DNA of 56,690 nt from assembly GCA_947479085.1 (NCBI GenBank), contig CANJYB010000027.1:1-56690 (forward strand), read 5' to 3'. The notes below the pieces were generated by a model. The model was not told where the DNA came from. It was given only the letters and a program-made list of their open reading frames with translations, and did not search any database. The first letter of the stretch is position 1; each line of letters begins with the position of its first letter. Both the position numbers and the translations under genes were made by a program. This DNA comes from Bacteroidota bacterium (lineage in GTDB: Bacteria > Bacteroidota > Bacteroidia > 2-12-FULL-35-15). Shown here piece after piece: positions 1 through 7,404 of the stretch.

Positions 1-35
1 GAGAGCGGGTGGCTGCGAAGCAGCCACCCGCTCTC
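1..35. repeat. Perfect 16-bp hairpin at window edge
   Basis: Arms 1-16 and 20-35 are perfect reverse complements (gagagcgggtggctgc and its partner) around a 3-nt loop. The following bases are not a T-run, so this looks more like a REP-type palindrome than an intrinsic terminator. It may extend beyond the left edge. Confidence 0.7.
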
Positions 36-56
36 TCTAATTAATAAATGATTCTG

Positions 57-91
57 TCATTCCGATTCGCCCAGGCGAAGAGGAATCTCAT
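57..91. repeat. GTCATTCCGA...GAGGAATCT dispersed repeat fragment
   Basis: It contains the small hairpin ttcgcc-ca-ggcgaa at 66-79. The word resembles the short intergenic repeat family that recurs at about 7005-7045 (gtcattgcgag ... gaagcaatcc). No function is visible. Confidence 0.4.
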
Positions 92-117
92 AAAAAAGTA
101 TGATAGTTTAATCCTTA

Positions 118-867
118 TCAGAGTTTTGAAGAATATTCCAGGAATAATTTCAATGCCTTCTTTTTATTTTCATCATAATCATACTTAATATTCTGATAAA
201 GGTATTTATTTATATCTGTTAAATATTTTTTGTTAGCTGTCAATTCTTCTATTAATAAAGGCCGTTGGTCCAAACCATACTTAAGTGATTTGTTGAACTC
301 ATTAATAAATTCATCCGGTAATTTTTTGTTGGCTACCCAACATGCAAACACAAAAGGCAACTGGGTAAACTTTTGCCATTCTTCGGCCAGGTCATAAGCA
401 AAGGTATATTTGTTTTCCAATCCGAAAGTCCGGTCGCCAATAATTACTGCAGCGGTGGTTCCGGATATAGTATTTTCAAAATCGCTTTCCGCATTCACCC
501 ATTCCGGATTTATTTTCCAATAGTTATTGGCCAGTACTTTCACCAATGTTACTGATGTTCTTGATTGGTAATCCAGTAATATAGTGTCAATTTCATTTAA
601 AGGAACATTACTATATAATATAACAGATGCCACTTTCCCTTCTGCACCTATACAATAGTCACTTATAATATGGTACTCCTTTAATCTTGGAATTACTGCC
701 ACAGGAATTAATCCAACATCCACTGTTCCATCGATTAACTTTTGTGCACATACAAAAGGAATGTCTAATTGCAAATCAATGCTATTGAGAATTTCAGAAT
801 TTTCTAAACCATAAATAAATGGCTTTGAATTAAGGTAAGATACTACAGATATTTTTATTTTTTTCAT
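118..867 (-). CDS. mqnA: Chorismate dehydratase MqnA (menaquinone, futalosine pathway)
   Basis: This 249-residue cytosolic protein is a probable chorismate dehydratase. It makes 3-[(1-carboxyvinyl)oxy]benzoate, the first step of the futalosine route to menaquinone. The N-terminal ISVVSYLNSKPF (about residues 6-17) and the DVGLIPVAVIP stretch (about 50-60) are typical of the MqnA/MqnD periplasmic-binding-like fold, and the length fits the family. The ATG is supported by the MKKIKISVVSYLNS beginning. The EI24 gene upstream ends 8 bases before this start, so the two genes are probably cotranscribed. MqnD is the main alternative, but the N-terminal motif and neighbourhood favour MqnA. The other mqn genes are not in the window. 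Confidence 0.88.
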   Translation of the reverse strand: MKKIKISVVSYLNSKPFIYGLENSEILNSIDLQLDIPFVCAQKLIDGTVDVGLIPVAVIPRLKEYHIISDYCIGAEGKVASVILYSNVPLNEIDTILLDYQSRTSVTLVKVLANNYWKINPEWVNAESDFENTISGTTAAVIIGDRTFGLENKYTFAYDLAEEWQKFTQLPFVFACWVANKKLPDEFINEFNKSLKYGLDQRPLLIEELTANKKYLTDINKYLYQNIKYDYDENKKKALKLFLEYSSKL

Positions 868-875
868 AAACTAAT

Positions 876-1637
876 TTAATGATGTTCCATTTCCACTACA
901 GCCACACATCCTGCAACAGGTGAAAGAACCGATGCAATTATAACTCCGATAATTGGAATATTGAATAATAACGAAAATACAAATCCATTTCCAATTGCCA
1001 GCCCTTTATTATTCCTCATATATTGTATACTATTCGGGATGTTGAGTTTTTTTCGTTCATTCACATAATCAATCATTGAAAAACCATAAAAGTAATACGA
1101 CAGTAGGAGTAAAAACAGAGGGCAAAGCCAGCCAATGATGGGAACCCAAACAATGCAGGAGGTAAGGAGCACCAGTGTTAACTGAAATACCATGTTCCTG
1201 AATGCCAATGCAACTCCCCGTAACACATCTTTTGTAAAGTGCAGGGTGTTAAACGGGTATTTTCTCCCGGTAAGTATGGTTTCTGTTTTCTCAGAAAGTA
1301 TAGCCATTATTGGCGACATGAAAATCAGAACAAGGTATTTGCTGATGGTTGAATAAATAAAAAAGAAAATTATTTTCAACCCGATGGACAAAAAGAAATG
1401 AAGAAACCCTTTGAGGAAACTGAACCAGGAGGCAGCACTTCCGGAATCAATATAGGCCAGTATGGAACTTTCAAGACTATCGGATAAATAATGGATGAAC
1501 TGAAAACCAAGATAAAAGAGGAGAATATAAATAACAACAGGGTAGATAAAATAAATCCACAACCCGTTATTTATAACCAACGACAATGCTTTGATATAAC
1601 TCTTTACTCCCAAACCAAACTGCTCAAACACATTCAT
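876..1637 (-). CDS. EI24-domain (CysZ-like) integral membrane protein
   Basis: This is a 253-residue polytopic membrane protein with hydrophobic segments at about 22-50, 76-115, 140-180 and 215-248. The opening (FEQFGLGVKSYIKALSLVINNGLWIYFIYPV) and the FNIPIIGVIIASVLSPVAGCVAVVE stretch near the C-terminus match the EI24/CysZ-like family of Bacteroidota. CysZ in enterobacteria transports sulfate, but that role should not be carried over because no cysteine-biosynthesis gene is adjacent. It lies directly upstream of mqnA on the same strand with an 8-base gap, which suggests one transcript. Family assignment is fairly sure; the substrate is unknown. Confidence 0.72.
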   Translation of the reverse strand: MNVFEQFGLGVKSYIKALSLVINNGLWIYFIYPVVIYILLFYLGFQFIHYLSDSLESSILAYIDSGSAASWFSFLKGFLHFFLSIGLKIIFFFIYSTISKYLVLIFMSPIMAILSEKTETILTGRKYPFNTLHFTKDVLRGVALAFRNMVFQLTLVLLTSCIVWVPIIGWLCPLFLLLLSYYFYGFSMIDYVNERKKLNIPNSIQYMRNNKGLAIGNGFVFSLLFNIPIIGVIIASVLSPVAGCVAVVEMEHH

Positions 1638-1752
1638 GCATCCAAATTTCGAGCGGCAAAGTTAGAGATTATTTTTTTTAAGCTTCATGTAGGGGCGAGA
1701 CGCTACTAAATAATTTTTCATTCCGAAGTAATCTTGCCGACATAAGAGGTTA

Positions 1753-3030
1753 TTAATAATTCCAATTGAGGCTTACTTTGTTGATTAATATTATTCCATC
1801 ATAAAAATTAATCGGAACTAAATAGTCAATTTGTTTTCCACAGATATATGTTCTAGTTTTTTTATTTAGCCATTCGAAACCTTTAACCCTATAGTTGTGT
1901 TGTAAATCTAAAAACACATCTGTATCACCTTCTGTTAATTTTTTTATTCTTCCTTCCAAACTGTTTTGTTTAGGAGTTTTTATTTCGAAACTATTTTTAT
2001 TATAAAACATTTCGCCAGAATAAGCGTATAAGCCAATAAAATAAGATTCCTTTTTTATTCTTTCAGGCAAAGAGGCAGCAGCATAGTAGTAATTCCAAAT
2101 GTCTGACGGAGATTTTGCAATATGTTCATTAGCCCCCCACAAAATAATTTTTTTATTTTTATATAATGTATCACAAAACCAAAGTATATTATTGCTCATT
2201 ACAGAATCTCTTAATTCATACATTCTTTTCGAATTACCTAAATTTTTTATATAAAATAATTTATTTTGTATAATTCGTTTATAAAGTAAATAATCAGTGT
2301 TATCAATTCCTGTTTTTTTGCTGTCTAATTCGTCTGATAATCTTTCATACAAGTTCTCCAACTCAATTTTCAAGTTTATGTACTGATTATAATTAGGGTT
2401 GTTGGAATCAAGAAAAAGATGGTTGCGTTTAGCAAAATTGTTAAACAGAGTATCTAATTTAAATAACTTTATTGTTAGATTAGTATCTAATGAGAGATTT
2501 AATCCTAAGAAATCCGAATTTGTATTTTTGTATGTTGATGCCTGGTAATCAAACCCTCCAAGGGTAATTTGTTGTGATTTAATATAATTCATTAACTCTA
2601 AAGTAGTCGAAGACCACCATATACCGAATATGGAGTGACGTAAAATCCAAAGACTATCTTTTGTACCTTTTAATTTATCTGAAAAAAAGCAATCTGCGAT
2701 ACCACTTTCGAATAAGATAACATCAAAATTATGTTTCTCATTTAAATATTTTATCAGTTTGTATTTTACTAAGCTATATTCATTAGTGGTATGACTACTT
2801 TCCCCTAAAAAAATTATTCTCGAATTTTTTATACTCGAATCAATATAATTAAAATTACTATAATCATTAAGTGCGTGAATATTTAAATTTAGCGGGCGCC
2901 CAAAAAAACTATTGGACGAATTCGATTGACCGTAAATACTAAAAGACTCAAGTGTACAAAATAAACAGGCAAGTAATAGTTTTTTATACACAATTAATTT
3001 TTTGCCTTTGTTGGGGTTAGATTCTTTCAT
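1753..3030 (-). CDS. Erythromycin esterase-like family protein, exported
   Basis: This 425-residue protein has an N-terminal hydrophobic segment (about residues 15-35, ending near YGQ), which points to export. The family signatures are FLGESSHTTNEYS (GESSH at 76-80), the LFESG motif (106-110), GGFDYQ (158-163) and ILWGANEHIAKS (GANEH at 299-303). These supply the Glu and His residues that form the active site in EreA/EreB and the succinoglycan-biosynthesis relatives. Most chromosomal members in Bacteroidota are not resistance enzymes, so macrolide hydrolysis should not be assumed. A TAnnTTTG promoter lies at 3062-3069 on this strand. It is probably a single-gene unit, since 115 bases separate it from the EI24 gene downstream. 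Confidence 0.82.
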   Translation of the reverse strand: MKESNPNKGKKLIVYKKLLLACLFCTLESFSIYGQSNSSNSFFGRPLNLNIHALNDYSNFNYIDSSIKNSRIIFLGESSHTTNEYSLVKYKLIKYLNEKHNFDVILFESGIADCFFSDKLKGTKDSLWILRHSIFGIWWSSTTLELMNYIKSQQITLGGFDYQASTYKNTNSDFLGLNLSLDTNLTIKLFKLDTLFNNFAKRNHLFLDSNNPNYNQYINLKIELENLYERLSDELDSKKTGIDNTDYLLYKRIIQNKLFYIKNLGNSKRMYELRDSVMSNNILWFCDTLYKNKKIILWGANEHIAKSPSDIWNYYYAAASLPERIKKESYFIGLYAYSGEMFYNKNSFEIKTPKQNSLEGRIKKLTEGDTDVFLDLQHNYRVKGFEWLNKKTRTYICGKQIDYLVPINFYDGIILINKVSLNWNY

Positions 3031-3061
3031 TTCAAATTTTGCAGAAATGTGTTTTCACCTG

Positions 3062-3069
3062 CAAACGTA
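3062..3069 (-). promoter_or_regulatory. TACGTTTG -7 promoter box for the Ere-like gene
   Basis: Read on the minus strand the sequence is TACGTTTG, an exact TAnnTTTG match, about 30 bases upstream of the start at 3030. The same 16-nt context (TACGTTTGCAGGTGAA) recurs at 56390. No good TTTG -33 box is seen. Confidence 0.55.
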
Positions 3070-3146
3070 CGAAATTATATTTTCTTAAAAGCCCGGATTT
3101 TCAATACTCCTTTTCAACTTTTTAATTCATACATATAAATATGTAT

Positions 3147-3164
3147 AAACCTGTCAGGTTTAAC
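3147..3164. repeat. AACCTGTCAGGTT palindrome copy 1
   Basis: The 18-nt word aaacctgtcaggtttaac recurs identically at 23648-23665, beside a second palindromic copy there. It looks like a dispersed REP-type element. Confidence 0.6.
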
Positions 3165-3362
3165 TCAAAATCCCTAAACCCCTCTTTCTTACTTTTTTCG
3201 TAGTCGAGCACTTTTTTCGAAAAAAACACCTCATTTTCAACAAAAGTGACCTCGTTTTTGGCAAAAATACGGTCACTTTTACTGTTTTTTACTTTTTCAG
3301 TTCTCGTATATTTTTCATTGCTTAGCATGCATTTCTCCATTTGGGCTTTGTATGTTATAAAA

Positions 3363-3572
3363 AGTACAAAACACAGTGCACTTAGTATTTTATATAACAT
3401 ATAAAGTACTTTATGTAACATATAAAATACTAAGTGCAGTGCATTTAGTACCTTTTATAGCATATAAAGTACTTTATGTAACATATAAAGTACAAAACAC
3501 AGTGCATTTAGTACAAAGTACAGTGCATTTAGTACTTTATATAACATATAAAGTACTTACGGAGATATGTAA
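3363..3572. repeat. 21-bp-period repeat array (about 10 units)
   Basis: Units start with agtac/aatac at 3363, 3384, 3405, 3426, 3447, 3468, 3489, 3510, 3531 and 3552, exactly 21 bases apart. Two unit types alternate irregularly: one ends in ...aacatataa and the other in ...cagtgcattt. Both strands are open across it and read as 7-residue repeats, but neither encodes a credible protein. On the minus strand the region next to it (about 3190-3300) also reads as heptads (FAKNEVT, FVENEVF), so the 21-base rhythm may extend further. This fills most of the gap between 3031 and 3718; no gene is supported there. Confidence 0.85.
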
Positions 3573-3614
3573 AGCACCTGAAAGAATAATTACCTTTTGG
3601 CATAATTTGGAATC

Positions 3615-3646
3615 AAAAAAGCCTCGCCACAATAGGAGACTTTTTT
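3615..3646. terminator. Possible hairpin with A/T flanks before the helicase
   Basis: An aaaaaagcctc arm and a gagactttttt arm pair with one mismatch around a 10-nt loop. It could terminate transcription leaving the repeat field before the helicase promoter at 3683. Confidence 0.35.
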
Positions 3647-3682
3647 GTGGCAACTATTTTTACTGCCCAACAAAAAACAAAT

Positions 3683-3690
3683 TACATTTG
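3683..3690 (+). promoter_or_regulatory. TACATTTG -7 promoter box for the helicase gene
   Basis: An exact TAnnTTTG match. Transcription would start around 3697, downstream of an in-frame ATG at 3647 and upstream of the ATG at 3719. This is the main reason for choosing the 3719 start. The -33 region (tttt at 3657-3660) is a weak match. Confidence 0.5.
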
Positions 3691-3718
3691 TAACATAATT
3701 AAGACTTTACCATTTCAA

Positions 3719-6700
3719 ATGACCATAAACCAAATCAACGAACATATAGCTTTACTTTCAAAACTGAAAAGCAAAAAGCCTACGGTATTTATTTACAAAG
3801 GGTTCCCGGTTCATTTTTTACAGGAACTGGCTAAAAACATTCCTCATCCTGACGGACTGAGTTGTATTGATTCCAAAGGTCAGCTGGACCTTCAAAAAAT
3901 AATTAAGAATGCTGATGCCTTTCCTGCTAAAATAAAAAAGGCAAAGGAAAACCAGGTCTTTATTACTTATGAGGAATTTCTGCTGATTCCTTCGGCTGAA
4001 CTTTCCGAATTGCCCTTTAACTTTAAAGTTATCCGTAATAATTTTTACGAGTTTTATCCTAATCAGTCACAGCAAAAGTTTCCGGATATAGAAAGCAGCC
4101 TGAACAGCGAAATAGAAATAGAAGAAGACGAAACCTTTATCCGGTTTTATGCCGACAGCAAGGAGATAGCAGGTTATAACTGTTTGCAGTTCCTGGATTA
4201 CGAAACTGATTTAAGCACACTCCATATTGATACAATTGATTTCTTTGATGCAGATGATGTTCGTTTGCCGGAATATAAAACAGATATTTCGAAGGCAAAA
4301 AATGTGGTTCAGTTCCAGGCATCCGATAGTTCTTATTTCGACTTAAAGTTCGGACTTTTTAATAATGTTATTCCCAAAGAGCTGAGTTTGCTGGTAGATG
4401 AAAGCATTGACCATTTGCCGAATGATTTGGCGGAGTTAAAATTGCTTTACAAAATCCTTTCAGAAAGCGATTGTTCCATCTCCCTTTACCGCCAGCAAAA
4501 GAAATATGAAGACCAGTGGCGGCCCGAACTGGATGCCTTGCTGAAAAAACATTGGGGCGAAAAGGCAGAATTTAAAAAACTGAATATTTACAAAAGTCCT
4601 GATACTAGCAAGGAATTGGTGGAACATTCGCAGGGTGCCATTGTGGAACATATAATTCAGCAGGTGGAAAAAGCACAGGATGATTTATTGTTCGAAGATG
4701 TTTTTTTAACTGCGCCTACCGGTGCAGGTAAATCGCTGTTGTTTCAGTTGCCGGCTATTTTCCTGGCAGAAAGTAAAAAGTTAAATTCCGTTACCATCGT
4801 TATTTCTCCCCTCAAAGCCTTGATGTACGACCAGGTGAATGCCCTGAAAAACGACCGTAACTTTGATAAGGTAGCTTTTGTGAATTCCGACCTTTCGTTG
4901 GTAGAACGTCAGGAAATAATTGACAGAACAGTGAGTGGCGAACTTTCTGTTCTGTATATGTCGCCCGAATTATTACTTGCTTATGAAATTCAACTGTTTA
5001 TTGGTACCCGCGAACTGGGCTTATTAATTATAGATGAGGCCCACCTGGTGACTACCTGGGGCCGCGATTTCCGTATCGACTATTGGTTTTTAGGTAACTA
5101 TATCCGTAAGCTGCGAAGTGCAGGAACGCTGAAAGGGAAAATGAAAAACAAGTTTAAAACCTATCGTTTCCCGGTGGTGGCATTAACTGCAACTGCGGTT
5201 TATAACGGCAAGGACGATATGGTGTTCGATACCATCCGAACTTTAAACATGCAAAACTGCCGCACGTACATAGGAAGGATAAAAAGGGAAGAAATTAAGT
5301 TTGAGTACAATCCGTTTGATGTAGGGAAACACGATATAGAAAAACTGGCCAAAACTATTTCGCGCATCAAGGAGTTTGTGGATGCCGGCAAAAAGTGTAT
5401 TTTCTATTTCCCCTGGGTAAGCCAGATCCGGAGCCTGATGCAAACCATTGATACATCCTTGAAACCTTTTGTAAAAAGATATTACGGAGAACTGAATGCC
5501 ACCGAACGATCGGAAACGATAAAGGATTTTAAATCAGGGAAAGTAAAAATAGTATTGGCCACCAAGGCATTTGGAATGGGGGTGGACATTAGCGATATTG
5601 AAATAATTTATCACCATGCTCCTTCGGGTTCGTTGGCTGACTATGTGCAGGAAATAGGCAGGGGAGCGCGTATCCCCGGTATGCAAGGGGTTGCCATGCT
5701 GGATTTTAATCCTAAAGATTTAAAATACACCAAGGGATTGTTCATCATGTCGTCTTTAAAACAATACCAGGTGGACCTTGTTTTAAAAAAATTAAACAAA
5801 CTATTTCTGCTTAATAAAAAAAGAAACCTGCTGGTTTCCATCGAAGATTTTAAATGGATATTCAGCAGGGACCAGAACCCCGAACAAAAAGTAAAAAGCG
5901 CCATGTTGGTGGTGGAAAAAGATTTGCTGGCCAAGTATGGTTACAATGTATTGATGGTGAAACCTAAAAGCATGTTCTCCACCGTTTATGGCTCGGTAGA
6001 CGATGATGGGTTTGATACCCTAAAGGAAAAATACGGACCCTTTGTACAGGAAATAAAAAAGAGCAAATACCAGCGGGCCGGAACCAAACTAAAAAACGGT
6101 GCAATAGTAATTCGTGAAGAAAAGGAAAACAAAAAGAATGTAAAAATTACCCTCGATAAACTTTGGGAAAATCATTTCCCGGAAGAAAGTTTTCCGGATG
6201 TAAGGAAAAAATATTTTGACAAGCGACTGTTCCCTTACGTGGAACCATTAAAGAAACTAAGGGTTTCGTTTAATTCACCGGTGGATGCCACATTTTCGAA
6301 ACTCGAAAACGGCATCAACTTTATAGGTTCTGTGTTTCACGCATTGGGTGGAAAAATGTTTCGCCAGGAAGATTTGATGCGGCAGTTTCAGACCAGGATT
6401 AAAAACGAAATTACCTGCATTAAGCTTTGCGAACTGCTGCTGGGTTCGTTTGCCGAAAAAGATGGATTTGGCAACAGTGGCAAGCCGGGCATGAGTACCG
6501 GAAATTTTTTGCAGGCAAAATCTTTTGGTGCATTGCAGCAGTTCCGGTTCGATGCCATTGCGTTCAGCAAGGTAAAAACACAGTTGCTTCGTGCCTTCCA
6601 GATTTCCTTTGATGCCATTTCCGAAGGCTCTTTGGAATACATTGGTTTTATAGCAGCGGATATGGAAAAAGCAAAAGAGAAAATAAAACTCATCTTTTTG

Positions 6701-6994
6701 CTCGAGATATTCGACCTTTCGCTGTACGAAATTTCGGGTGGAGAATCTCCACAGCTGATGATTCGACTGAACGACCCGCATAAGGTAACCACCCTGAGCA
6801 AGGAAAAATACCAGAACAATGTGGTGGCGGACATCGAGCGCAGGCACCACCTTTCGATGGATACGATGAATTATTTTTTCACTAACGGAATGAACAATAC
6901 CGAACGATGGGATTATATTGAAGACTATTTCCTGGGGAAAGATGTGAGTGTGGCCAATGTGGAAGAAGAGCTGGAAGAGGCGGAGGGGGAGTAA
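3719..6994 (+). CDS. RecQ-like superfamily II DNA helicase, large
   Basis: An ATP-dependent helicase of about 1,091 residues. A RecQ-type motor lies between about residues 325 and 650: TAPTGAGKS (Walker A, about 331), VISPLKALMYDQV (Ia), LIIDEAHLVTTWGRD (DEAH, about 438), VVALTATA (III), FGMGVDISDIEIIYHH (V) and QEIGRGARIPG (VI). The first 320 residues and the last 440 are not part of a standard RecQ: I see no RQC zinc cluster or HRDC domain. It is therefore not the housekeeping RecQ but a member of a large RecQ-related group. The ATG at 3719 is preferred because a TACATTTG promoter box at 3683 lies downstream of the longer start at 3647. It stands alone between repeat-rich gaps, so its role (repair, recombination or defence) is open. 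Confidence 0.8.
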   Translation: MTINQINEHIALLSKLKSKKPTVFIYKGFPVHFLQELAKNIPHPDGLSCIDSKGQLDLQKIIKNADAFPAKIKKAKENQVFITYEEFLLIPSAELSELPFNFKVIRNNFYEFYPNQSQQKFPDIESSLNSEIEIEEDETFIRFYADSKEIAGYNCLQFLDYETDLSTLHIDTIDFFDADDVRLPEYKTDISKAKNVVQFQASDSSYFDLKFGLFNNVIPKELSLLVDESIDHLPNDLAELKLLYKILSESDCSISLYRQQKKYEDQWRPELDALLKKHWGEKAEFKKLNIYKSPDTSKELVEHSQGAIVEHIIQQVEKAQDDLLFEDVFLTAPTGAGKSLLFQLPAIFLAESKKLNSVTIVISPLKALMYDQVNALKNDRNFDKVAFVNSDLSLVERQEIIDRTVSGELSVLYMSPELLLAYEIQLFIGTRELGLLIIDEAHLVTTWGRDFRIDYWFLGNYIRKLRSAGTLKGKMKNKFKTYRFPVVALTATAVYNGKDDMVFDTIRTLNMQNCRTYIGRIKREEIKFEYNPFDVGKHDIEKLAKTISRIKEFVDAGKKCIFYFPWVSQIRSLMQTIDTSLKPFVKRYYGELNATERSETIKDFKSGKVKIVLATKAFGMGVDISDIEIIYHHAPSGSLADYVQEIGRGARIPGMQGVAMLDFNPKDLKYTKGLFIMSSLKQYQVDLVLKKLNKLFLLNKKRNLLVSIEDFKWIFSRDQNPEQKVKSAMLVVEKDLLAKYGYNVLMVKPKSMFSTVYGSVDDDGFDTLKEKYGPFVQEIKKSKYQRAGTKLKNGAIVIREEKENKKNVKITLDKLWENHFPEESFPDVRKKYFDKRLFPYVEPLKKLRVSFNSPVDATFSKLENGINFIGSVFHALGGKMFRQEDLMRQFQTRIKNEITCIKLCELLLGSFAEKDGFGNSGKPGMSTGNFLQAKSFGALQQFRFDAIAFSKVKTQLLRAFQISFDAISEGSLEYIGFIAADMEKAKEKIKLIFLLEIFDLSLYEISGGESPQLMIRLNDPHKVTTLSKEKYQNNVVADIERRHHLSMDTMNYFFTNGMNNTERWDYIEDYFLGKDVSVANVEEELEEAEGE

Positions 6995-7343
6995 CCTATT
7001 CCGTCATTGCGAGCCCTACTGCTTCTCAGGGCGAAGCAATCCGTTCAGCCATTGTTGTGTTTTCACCAACAATGCAACTAGTTTGATTAATAATTTTTTG
7101 GAAAGATAAAGTCTAACTATTAATAAAGTGCCCTCCCGCTTTCCGTTCCAATCTTTTTCTTTTTGAAAAAAAAAGAAAAAGGATTTCCACTGCAATCGGG
7201 TTTAGATATAAAGTGTAGCGCTATTAATAACCTTTAAGTTTGCTCCTGAAAAATAATGGTTGCCAAGGGTGGTGTTTTCACCAACAGTTCACCTAAGTTT
7301 GCTTGTGAAAAAAAATTGCTCCTGATATGCGGAGCCTTTTTTA
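6995..7343. repeat. Repeat-rich intergenic region
   Basis: No gene is seen. It holds a gtcattgcgag...gaagcaatcc fragment (about 7005-7045) and two copies of a palindrome whose core is ggtgttttcacc or near it (7050-7074 and 7266-7288). A related palindrome is at 56338-56362. It also has a ccctcccgctttccgttcc word followed by an A/T-rich run at about 7130-7180. These look like dispersed repeat fragments. Confidence 0.6.
7318..7342 (+). terminator. Intrinsic terminator upstream of 7405
   Basis: gctcc and ggagc arms with an 8-nt loop are followed by cttttttattt. It isolates the gene at 7405 from upstream transcription. Confidence 0.6.
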
Positions 7344-7374
7344 TTTGCTCATTGTTTGGAATAATGTAGTTTTG
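7344..7374 (+). promoter_or_regulatory. Complete Bacteroidota promoter (TTTG-N19-TAGTTTTG)
   Basis: A TTTG -33 box at 7344-7347 and TAGTTTTG at 7367-7374 are separated by 19 bases. Both match the Bacteroidota sigma factor consensus. The start codon of the membrane protein is 30 bases downstream. Confidence 0.75.
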
Positions 7375-7404
7375 CTGAATATTAAAATGGATTTACATTA
7401 AACC

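Noticed and set aside
1-35. An rho-independent terminator
   Set aside because: The stem is perfect but is not followed by a T-run.
1753-3030. A macrolide-resistance gene
   Set aside because: Membership in the erythromycin esterase-like family does not prove resistance; there is no mobile-element or resistance context.
3122-3693. ORFs of 99 and 105 residues on opposite strands
   Set aside because: They read a 21-bp repeat array and have no start signals or family match; residues follow the repeat.
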